In this document: positions 46,123-57,974 of the stretch, piece after piece
How positions within the stretch are numbered: the stretch's first letter is position 1
Layout: each line of letters starts with the position of its first letter
Assembly (NCBI GenBank): GCA_025642075.2
Contig: JAODUO010000625.1
Coordinates: 40,001 to 104,000, forward strand
Source of the DNA: Ridgeia piscesae
Taxonomy: Eukaryota > Annelida > Polychaeta > Sabellida > Siboglinidae
Length of the DNA stretch: 64,000 bases
Direction of reading: 5' to 3'
Notes under the pieces: generated by a model
Databases searched by the model: none
What the model saw: only the letters and a program-made list of their open reading frames with translations
What the model was told of the DNA's origin: nothing
Position numbers and translations under genes: made by a program

Positions 46123-49100
46123 TTGCACACACACATACAGATTTATAAGATTTCTGTGTTTGTAGATAACCCAGCCTCTGAATATGACCACCGCTGCAGT
46201 ACTGCAATTTTCAGTGTGTAAGTACATTTGCAGTTTAGTTAATAATAGTGATATTATAGCTTTGACAAGACTTGAATACTATGGAACCTGAACTCCCAGC
46301 CAAAGGCATATAAATCAACAGTTTGTTACAGTGTTATGGCTTTCTTCTGGGTATGGGAGTATGTAGAGATTAAAAGGTCTTTGTGGTCATTACTTTAATA
46401 AAGATGACTTGATTCCTTGAATGCTTACAACACTGTCGTATGCTTCTATGCATGTTTGTGAATAAATCGCCATGATATGTAACTCGTGTTGAATACGGCC
46501 CCCAAATTCTAAGTAACTAGGGTTATGGTTATTTAGTTTAAATTGTATTACCCTACATTATGTAGTCATACATTGTTTACCAGTAAAATGTAATATGTTA
46601 CTAAGTTTAGTAATCACTTGTCAATTTGTCTTCACAGCATCAGGAACCTGTGCCGTGCCAGACGACGACGTAGTTGTTTACTACGGCACCCAGGATTGTA
46701 CATTGTGGACGCCCTTTGAACATATCAGGTATTTTGACAAGTTCACCTCACAACAAACTGTGTTGCGGTTATTCTCAGTATAAAAATCCAGGTGGATCTG
46801 AGGTAGACCAATGGTGGGCCCAACCACACCTGGGAAACTGCCCCCCTTTGAGGCTCACCAAAAGTCTCAAATTGTATCCCCATGAAATTCATAAAAACTT
46901 CCATATTCACACCCTGCAGGGTAAATGGGAGGATTGTTCACTCACAAAAGAAATCAGGATTATGGTATATGCTCCATGTCTGCTTGGTCCATGCTTGAAA
47001 CTGATTTATTTCAAATTTATAGTGTAATTGTTAACACAATTTAAATAATCTTTCACATGCAAAACTTGTCCTATTGTATGTGTGTATTTGTTGCGAGCAT
47101 CCTTCTTCTGGCATGCACTATAATAGGTATAATGCAATGTACATTTCATGTCAAATTTGAGTCATGTAATGCCTATGTAGAATACAATGAAATGTAATAA
47201 ATAAATATACAATATAAATGAAATGTTCTTTAAAATGATAAATTACTCATTGAAAATTATGATTTTGATCTTATTAGTGAATATATAATATCTCAAAGAT
47301 GGCCTTTAAATTGATAAATGATCTATTTAAAATTATTACGTTAAGCTAATAAATAAATAAATATTATATATCTAAAACGTTATTTAAAATTTATAAATTT
47401 CTATTTACAATTATTTCACAATAATAGATTTTGTATTCAGCACTCAGTGCACTATTCGAGGTGAGGTACGGGTAGCCATGTGTGATGTTGTCAGGCTGAC
47501 ATCAACCGGCACTGTGTCCACTGTGGTTGTCCGACTGCCAGCTGACGCCAGACAGACGGACATTTGTCTGAAGTGGCAGCAGCCGGCCAGGACGATCAAC
47601 GACACGACCACAACCAACAGCACCGGTTGCTGGGCCCTCGACAATGTATTAGTGAACAACATGGAAGACCAGCCAATCAGCATCCAGGACAACTTTGACC
47701 CCGTCGATCCCGGCAATTGGCTGTTTTTCCCTGGGGCGAGAATTATGGTTTGTAGAGTTGTCAGTGGAACAGCTGGGAGGTAACAGATATTAACAAGATT
47801 GAACAAGATTGCCATCCATATATTAAATGACTTGTGGTCAATGACCCTATTAACAAGCCATGGCTGGTCATCCATATGTAGGCCGACTTTAATTGTCAGA
47901 TATCTGTCAGTTCAGATTAGTATTTACACCGTTAGTAATTAGCACTTCCTGATTCGATGGATATGTTCATAAACAGATTCCTCACAGTTTATTTTGCAAT
48001 GATTAACGAATCCACAAGAAGTGTATTGTTAAATGGATTTTGTAGTGGCTTTAGAAAATACTGTACTCTATAAGTTATTGCCAGTTATTTTGTAGCATTT
48101 ACAAAGTTAGTAAATATTTTCATTTGAATATACGATAATAAACACATTCCTCTCAGTTCGTTTTGCTATTTTTAATTATATTATTCTGTATACGTTTGTA
48201 CTTTGACTTCAAAGCATATGGAAATAATATATCTGTGTCTTCTGGTTACCAGAAAACAGAAGACACTTCTTTCACTGTTTTGTGTCTTTGGTTTCTTAAT
48301 CACCTGTCCTCAAATGTTGTCAGACCACTGTTATAAATTTTCTTAAATGTCAACTGCAAAATCCACTAGAAGTGAATTGTTTAATATAGATATTACAGTG
48401 GCTTTAGAAAGTCTTGTATTATGTAAGTTATTGTGAGTTATGTTATAGCACAAGTGTCACTCGGACACAAATGCCATGGTGTTTGTGAACACTGACCAAG
48501 ATTACAACTATGTGACAACTCGGGACATAGACCTGGACACCAAGCTAGGACAGCCCTTCTTTGAGGAGACGTTTGACGGCAAGGTGGAAGGGTAAGTGAC
48601 ACTTCCCTGATCCTCAGAACTAAGTGGTATAACTTGTTCTTTGGAATGACACATCATTTTCCAGCGCGGGTCTCAAATGTTTAAAGAGCACTTTTTGAAT
48701 CCTCACAGAGGTCGCAATAAATTTGCCGTTAAAAGTATCATTAATCAATCCATAACTAGCCTAATGATAACAAGAACTTCACTGTAGGACAATCTTGTTT
48801 GGGTTTAGTTGGCAAGTAGATGGTGGTCACCATGGCAACAACTGTGGTGTGCTAGACAGAGGCACTGCCACGGTGATGTCAGCCAAAGACAGAGTTCGCC
48901 TCCTCTGTTCGCCTTCTATTAACCTCAAGGAGGCTGGCAACCTACGATTCCACTTTGCAGCAGGTGGGTGGTGTCACCTGGTGGCGGAAATAGACATATA
49001 TGAAAAAAATTTCAGATATACCTGAGTGTTTAGTAGAGTGTGTACATGAATGTGTAGTGAAGTGTGTACATAAATGTGTAATGGAGTATGTACCTGAGTA

Positions 49101-52100
49101 TGTATGTGAATGTGTAATGGAGTGTGTACATGAGTAATGGGGCATGTACCTGAGTGTGTAATTGAGTGTCACTCAGTGTGTACCTGTGTGTAATGGGGCA
49201 TGTACCTGAGTGTGTATTCGAGTGTCACTCAGTGTGTGCCTGTGTGTGTAATGGGGCTTGTACCTGAGTGTGTAATGGAGTGTCACTCAGTGAGTACCTG
49301 TGTGTAATTGGGCATGTACCTGAGTGTGTAATTGAGTGTCACTCAGTGTGTGCCTGTGTGTGTAATGGGGCATGTACCTGAGTTTGTAATGGAGTGTCAC
49401 TCAGTGTGTGTCTGTGTATGTAATGGGGCATGTACCTGAGTGTGTAATGGAGTGTCACTCAGTGAGTACCTGTGTGTAATTGGGCATGTACCTAAGTGTG
49501 TAATTGGGCATGTACCTAAGTGTGTAATTGAGTGTCACTCAGTGTGTGCCTGTTTGTGTAATGGGGCATGTACCTGAGTGTGTAATGGAGTGTCATTCAG
49601 TGTGTACCTGTGTGTAATGGAGTGTCATTCAGTGTGTACCTGTGTGTAATGGAGTGTCATTCAGTGAGTACCTGTGTGTAATGGAGTGTCACTCAGTGTG
49701 TACCTGTGTGTAATGGAGTGTCATTCAGTGTGTACCTGTGTGTAATGGAGTGTCACTCAGTGTGTACCTGTGTGTAATGGAGTGTCATTCTGTGTGTAAT
49801 GGAGTGTCATTCAGTGTGTACCTGTGTGTAATGCAGTGTCACTCAGTGTGTACCTGTGTGTAATTGAGTGTCACTCAGTGTATAACTGTGTGTAATGGAG
49901 TGTCATTCAGTGTGTACCTGTGTGTAATGGAGTGTCACTCAGTGTGTACCTGTGTGTAATGGAGTGTCACTCAGTGTGTACCTGTGTGTAATTGAGTGTC
50001 ATTCAGTGTGTACATGTGTGTAATGGAGTGTCAGTGTGTACCTGTGTGTAATGGAGTGTCACTCAGTGTGTACCTGTGTGTAATGGAGTGTCATTCAGTG
50101 TGTACCTATGTGTAATGGAGTGTCACTCAGTGTGTACCTGTGTGTAATGGAGTGTCATTCAGTGTGTACCTGTGTGTAATTGAGTGTCACTCAGTGTGTA
50201 CCTGTGTGTAATGGAGTGTCATTCAGTGTGTACCTGTGTGTAATGGAGTGTCACTCAGTGTGTACCTGTGTGTAATGGAGTGTCACTCAGTGTGTACCTG
50301 TGTGTAATGGAGTGTCATTCAGTGTGACCTTTGTGTAATGGAGTGTCATTCAGTGTGTACCTGTGTGTAATGGAGTGTCATTCAGTGTGTACCTGTGTGT
50401 AATGGAGTGTCATTCAGTGTGTACCTGTGTGTAATGGAGTGTCACTCAGTGTGTACCTGAGTGTGTAACAGAATACATACATGTATGTAATGATGTGTGT
50501 ACCTAAGTATGTAGCGGAGTGTGTACTTTAGGCTGCTGTGGCATGTGTGTGTAATGTTGTGTGCCTGTGTACTGGAAGGTGAGTCTGACAACTACAGAAA
50601 CAGAGACTGAAATAGAGTTGACTGAAGCAACATGTAATTGTGTATGTATGGCAATGTAACTTGGCATATAAGTGTGCAACATGGTGTAACATGGTGTAAC
50701 AACATGTTATGGAACATGCAACATGGATCATTCAATGCATCATGTAACAGAATCTGATGGAGTCTGCAATGAAGTGTTCACTGTTGGTTGTAACTTAGTA
50801 CAAAATGGAAGTGTAAATGTGTTGGTTGTTGCAGGCATTGGCAGTTGTTTTACAAAAGCAAGTGCCAGACAGGCGGACGTGTTTGTGTACGCAGAGGATG
50901 ACCACGGTCACACGGTCAGCCTTCTCAACTTGACCACACAAATCTTGGACAAGGTCAGTTGGAAAACAATGGAATCAATTCCAACAGGTAGCTCAGTTAT
51001 GGATGTCATAATGATTAACTGTAATACAATATTACATTTGTCGGAAAATGGCTCAGATGAGCTAATGTTATCAAATTCATATGTAAACCGACGATAAATA
51101 AAGTGTCTTGTATCTTGATGTGATGTATGTATTATAGTAAATTAATTAACAAAATAATGTTATTTTACTCTCATTTATATTGTCCGACCTATAATCAGTT
51201 AATCATTCAACTGGTTATAAATAATTTAAAATAAATTATTTATTTGACCAATATTTATAACACATCGTGCTGCATATATAGTATTACTATTATTTTATTT
51301 TGCACTATTATAGAAGTGTATCATTTGTTTTTATTTCAATGTCTCCCTGACTCCCAGGTTGTCAGACGGGTGTCCGTGCCCATCCCCCCAAGGGCAAGGA
51401 AGGGATGGTCCCGGCTGTGCTGGGTACAGAAGAGTCACGGGGGAAAGAACTATGACGTGTGGTCAATCGACTCTGTCCAGGTCCGCCCGCTCATCCCAAG
51501 GGAGGCGAGGCACTATGTCCAGTTTGCCATCAACATGCACTGTGGACCACAGGGCATCAATAGCAGGTCAGTTCACACTCAGTTCACACTGGACCACAGG
51601 GCACCACATTCAGTCCACACTGGACCACAAGGAATCAACAGCAGGTCAGTGCATATTCAGTCCACACTGGACCACAGGGAATCAACAGCAGGTCAGTTCA
51701 CATTCAGTCCACACTGGACCACAAGGAATCAACAGCAGGTCAGTTCACATTCAGTCCACACTGGACCACAGGGCATCAACAACAGGTCAGTTCACATTCA
51801 GTCCTCACTGGACCACAGGGAATCAACAACAGGTCAGTTCACATTCAGTCCTCACTGGACCACAGGGAATCAACAACAGGTCAGTTCACATTCAGTCCAC
51901 ACTGGCCCACAGGGAATCAACAACAGGTCAGTTCACATTCAGTCCTCACTGGACCACAGGGAATCAACAACAGGTCAGTTCACATTCAGTCCTCACCGGA
52001 CCACAGGGAATCAACAACAGGTCAGTTCACATTCAGTCCACACTGGCCCACAGGGAATCAACAACAGGTCAGTTCACATTCAGTCCTCACTGGACCACAG

Positions 52101-55100
52101 GGAATCAACAACAGGTCAGTTCACATTCAGTCCTCACTGGACCACAGGGAATCAACAACAGGTCAGTTCACATTCAGTCCTCACTGGACCACAGGGAATC
52201 AACAACAGGTCAGTTCACATTCAGTCCACACTGGACCACAAGGCACCACATTCAGTCCACACTCGGTCCACACTGGACCACAGGGTATCACATTCAGTCC
52301 ACACTGGACCACAGGGAATCAACAGCAGGTCAGTTCACATTCGGTCCACACTGGACCACAGGGAATCAACAACAGGTCAGTCCACATTCAGTCCTCACTG
52401 GACCACAGGGAATCAACAGCAGGTCAGTTCACACTCGGTCCACACAGGACCACAGGGAATCAACAACAGGTCAGTCCACATTCAGTCCACACTGGACCAC
52501 AGGGAATCAACAGCAGGTCAGTTCACACTTGGGCCACACTGGACCACAGGGAATCAACAGCAGGTCAGTTCAAACTTGGGCCACACTGGACCACAGGCCA
52601 TCAACAGCAGGTCAGTCCGTCCACACCCAGTCCACATTGTGGATAACAGGGCATCAACAGCAGGTCAGTTCACACTCAGTTAATGCTGTAGTGTCTGTGT
52701 TGATTCACTGAAGTGTCCCTGCTGGGCAACTGTAGTGTCCCAGCAAAGTAACAGTAGTACTATTGTTGAGTGGATGCTGTAGTGTCCCTGATAGACATTT
52801 GACACCAGAGAACAGCTACAGGATGTGTGCAATACACCTGTGTGTTGTGTTGCAGTGTCAGTCTGGAGTTCTCCACAGACCTGGGAGTCAGCTGGTTCCC
52901 GCTGTATGAGAGATGTCTACCCGGCTCCTGTCAGGGATCTCTCCAGACCCTCTCTTCCTTCTACCAGGCAACTCAGTCCACTGGGTGAGTGACTACTGCC
53001 CTGCAAACTTGACCAGTGATGTGGGATCGAGTGTCCTGGAGTCAGTAGTCCAGGACACCGCATTCCATTTTTGTGTGTGACTTGATGTGGAGGATCGATT
53101 GTTCTGCTGCTTCTGTCAGTGACATGATGAAGTGAGGAATTTTTTTTTTTTAGTGGATCCAGTCGCTATTTTGCAAAGATAGATGCACTAGTGCATTGGC
53201 TATACTATAACATACAGCAAAGATTATTCACACTCCTGCCTGTTACCCTTATCTAAACTTTAAAATAATTAAACATTTACTAATAATTTTAACATCAATG
53301 ACCTGATTTGAGATGGTTTAATTTGTTTGAGGAGGAAGTTTTAATGGTTTGTAGAATCGAAATATATCGTCTAGTCACCATGTGTGCTATATTGAACATG
53401 CATGTGTTCATGCCACTAGATGGCAGCAATACACAGTTCCTATACCGATGGCCGCCCTCACTAGACACAGTCGCTTCCGCTGGCGACAGTTGAATGCAAG
53501 AGAAGGTGGGAGCTGGGCGATAGACAGTGGTGAGTTCATTTAACACTCAGGTGGTCAAACCAACGGGTTCAATATTCTAAGTACCTCTGTCAAAACCAGC
53601 CAAACCAACAAAGAGTTCACACATAAATGTAAAACGTGTTTTAACCATTTTATATAGAATATTTTAGCAAACTGCGCTGAGGATAGTTTACGTCGCAGTT
53701 ATACCATGTTTGTGTCATACTGTCGATTTAATTTATTAACTTAAATTTTATTTATATTTTATGTCTGTTGCATCATGTATTTTACTATTTTCCATCATTT
53801 AATATTGTATGCATGTACGATTGTGTGTGGACCCCACTGAAAAGAAGTCCAGTGTATATTTTAATGTGCGCTGTATTTAGCTGGGCCATCCTGAATAAAT
53901 ATATTTATTATTATTATAACAAAATTTACCATTTTTATTGTAAAACTTTTTATAATTATCATAATATAATGCCCAGCTCAAATATATTTTAGTAAATAAT
54001 ATAATTTTACAAATTATATTTTTATAATCATTTTGTTTGATATATGTTAAATGTCAGTGGCCATTATTGTGGTAAAAAATTTTCTTTGCTCAAGCAGTGG
54101 ATTGTCAAATGTTTGCATTGTTTTCCTGATTCTACATTTGTTGTCTTACATTGTTCTTGTTCTCTGATTAAAGGGCAGAATTACACTTTGTATGTCAAAT
54201 TGTGCCAGTAATATGACAAATTATTCAATGTTGCACCTGTAGAGTGTCATTGTGTGACATTTGTAATGTCATTGTATGACATTTGTAATGTCATTGTGTG
54301 ACATTTGTAAGATCTCAACTGTTTCAGTCTACATTGGGCCCTGCAGGGGTGGCTGCAATGGACGAGGAACCTGTACCCAGGCAGGGTGTCAGTGAGTCAT
54401 CTCTTTACATCTAAGTGACACACAGTGACACACAGTTGACACAATGACATACAGTTGACACACAGTGACATACAGTGACACACGGTGACACACAGTGACA
54501 CACAGTTGACACAATGACATACAGTTGACACACAGTTGACACACAGTGACATACAGTGACACACAGTGACACACAGTTGACACAATGACATACAATTGAC
54601 ACACAGTTGACACATAGTGACATACAGTGACACACGGTGATACACAGTGACACACAGTGACACACAGTTGACACACAGTTGACACAGTGACATACAGTTG
54701 ACACACAGTGACACACAGTTACACACAGTGACACACAGTTGATACGCAGCGACACACAGTGACACACAGTGACACACAGCTGACAGTCCTGGTTCAAATG
54801 CTTTGCTCCGGCCATTTCGAACAGCTGCTTCAGTTCACTCTGTTTGAATAATCATCTGGCAGTAGTGATTAATAATTGCAGCATGGCTGAATGCTTCCCA
54901 CCGATTGGGTCTTTGAATGAGTGTCCATTCAGTGAAAGTATGTCCAGTCACTGAGTTAATGTTTCGTCTACAAGTATCAAGTCACCAACTGAGTGCCCAG
55001 TCATTGAGCAACTGTCCAGCCACTGAGTGAATGTCTAGTCATTGAGTAAGTGTCCAGTCACTGAGTGAGAGTCTAGTCATTGAGTAAGTGTCCAGTCATT

Positions 55101-57635
55101 GAGTGAATGTCTAGTCATTGAGAAAGTGTCCAGTCACTGAGTGAATGTCTAGTCATTGAGCAAGTGTCCAGTCATTGAGTGAATGTCCAGTCATTGAGAA
55201 AGTGTCCAGTCACTGAGTGAATGTCCAGTCATTGAGTAAGTGTCCAGTCACTGACTGAATGTCTAGTCATTCAGTAAGTGTCCAGTCACTGAGTGAATGT
55301 CTAGTCATTGAGTAAGTGTCCATTCATTGAGTGAATGTCTAGTCATTGAGTAAGTGTCCATTCATTGAGTGAATGTCTAGACATTGAGTAAGTGTCCAGT
55401 CACTGAGTGAATGTCTAGTCATTGAGTAAGTGTCCATTCATTGAGTGAATGTCTAGTCATTGAGTAAGTGTCCATTCATTGAGTGAATGTCTAGTCATTG
55501 AGTAAGTGTCCATTCATTGAGTGAATGTCTAGACATTGAGTAAGTGTCCATTCATTGAGTGAATGTCTAGTCATTGAGTAAGTGTCCATTCATTGAGTGA
55601 ATGTCTAGACATTGAGTAAGTGTCCATTCATTGAGTGAATGTCTAGACATTGAGTAAGTGTCCATTCATTGAGTGAATGTCTAGTCATTGAGTAAGTGTC
55701 CATTCATTGAGTGAATGTCTAGACATTGAGTAAGTGTCCAGTCATTGAGTGAATGTCTAGACATTGAGTAAGTGTCCAGTCATTGAGTGAATGTCTAGAC
55801 CTTGAGTAAGTGTCCATTCATTGAGTGAATGTCTAGTCATTGAGTAAATGTCCATTCATTGAGTGAATGTCTAGACATTGAGTAAATGTCCATTCATTGA
55901 GTGAATGTCTAGACATTGAGTAAGTGTCCAGTCATTGAGTGAATGTCTAGACATTGATTAAGTGTCCATTCATTGAGTGAATGTCCATTCATTGAGTGAA
56001 TGTCTAATCATTGAGTAAGTGTCCAGTCATTGAGTGAATGTCTAGTCATTGAGTAAGTGTCCAGTCACTGAGTGAATGTCTAGTCATTGAGTAAGTGTCC
56101 ATTCATTGAGTGAATGTCTAGTCATTGTGTAAGTGTCCAGTCACTGAGTGAATGTCTAGTCATTGAGTAAGTGTCCAATCACTGAGTGAATGTCTAGTCA
56201 TTGATTAAGTGTCCAGTCACTGAGTGAATGTCTAGTCATTGAGTAAGTGTCCAGTCATTGAGTGAATGTCTAGTCATTGAGTAAGTGTCCAGTCACTGAG
56301 TGAATGTCTAGTCATTGAGTAAGTGTCCAGTCATTGAGTGAATGTCTAGTCATTGAGTAAGTGTCCAGTCACTGAGTGAATGTCTAGTCATTGAGTAAGT
56401 GTCCAGTCATTGAGTGAATGTCTAGTCATTGAGTAAGTGTCCAGTTATTGAGTGAATGTCTAGTCATTGAGTAAGTGTCCAGTCACTGAGTGAATGTCTA
56501 GTCATTGAGTAAGTATCCAGTCATTGAGTGAATGTCTAGTCATTGAGTAAGTGTCCAGTCATTGAGTGAATGTCTAGTCATTGAGTAAGTGTCCAGTCAC
56601 TGAGTGAATGTCTAGTCATTGAGCAAGTGTCCAGTCACTGAGTGAATGCCCAGACATTGAGTAAGTGTCCAGTCACTGAGTGAATGTCCAGTCATTGAGT
56701 AAGTGTCCAGTCATTGAGTGAATGTCTAGTCATTGAGTAAGTGTCCAGTCATTGAGTGAATGTCTAGTCATTGAGTAAGTGTCCAGTCACTGAGTGAATG
56801 TCTAGTCATTGAGCAAGTGTCCAGTCACTGAGTGAATGTCCAGACATTGAGTAAGTGTCCAGTCATTGAGTTAGTGTCCAGTCATTGAGTGAATGTCTAG
56901 TCATTGAGTAAGTGTCCAGTCATTGAGTGAATGTCTAGTCATTGAGCAAGTGTCCAGTCACTGAGTGAGTGTCCAGCTAATGGGTGAGTGTTTGATTACT
57001 TTCACATACAAGATATCATTTTGTAATTTACATAATTTACATTTCAAAATACTGCAATTGTATGTTTAAGTATCTACGACTAGTATAAATGATCTTGTAT
57101 ATTTTCTATTAGTAGTTTTATTTATTTTAATGACCAAAACTGTAAAGCGTTTTGAGCAGTTTATGCTGAAAAATGCACTGTCTACATGTTCATAGTATTA
57201 TTATCATACCTGGATTTCAATTATTTCTTCCAACAGGTGCAACTTTGACTTTGAGGGCCCGTCATGTGACCGTGTCAAAGGTCACTTTCCCTCGATGCTC
57301 ATTGACGACATGTTCACGATCAACTCGATCAAGTCAAACTTTGCGGTTGTGAAGGGTGCCACACTGAGCTACCTGTGCGGGGTGGTGGGCAGTGGCAAGG
57401 CTGTGGTGTTTCACGAGGGCGGACACAGGGAGCTGCAGACCATAGACCTCAACACAACGGCCACAAGGTGGTGTAGACAGTGTTGTAACAAAACTGAACC
57501 ATTATTGCATTAGTGTATTGCCTACGAGCTAATTTGTGTTATTGTTAAGTCATTGGTACTGTGAAAATATTCTGGTTCTGCCAAGCCAAAAGTTAACCAA
57601 CAAAGGAAAATGTGGTTTTATGCAATATGCACACA

Positions 57636-57718
<83 letters not shown>

Positions 57719-57724
57719 CACACA

Positions 57725-57781
<57 letters not shown>

Positions 57782-57807
57782 ACACACTCACACACACACT
57801 CACATCT

Positions 57808-57851
<44 letters not shown>

Positions 57852-57933
57852 TATTATATGTATATATATATATATATGTGTATATAAAATTATATATATA
57901 TATATGTGTATATATAAAGTTATATATATGTAT

Positions 57934-57974
<41 letters not shown>

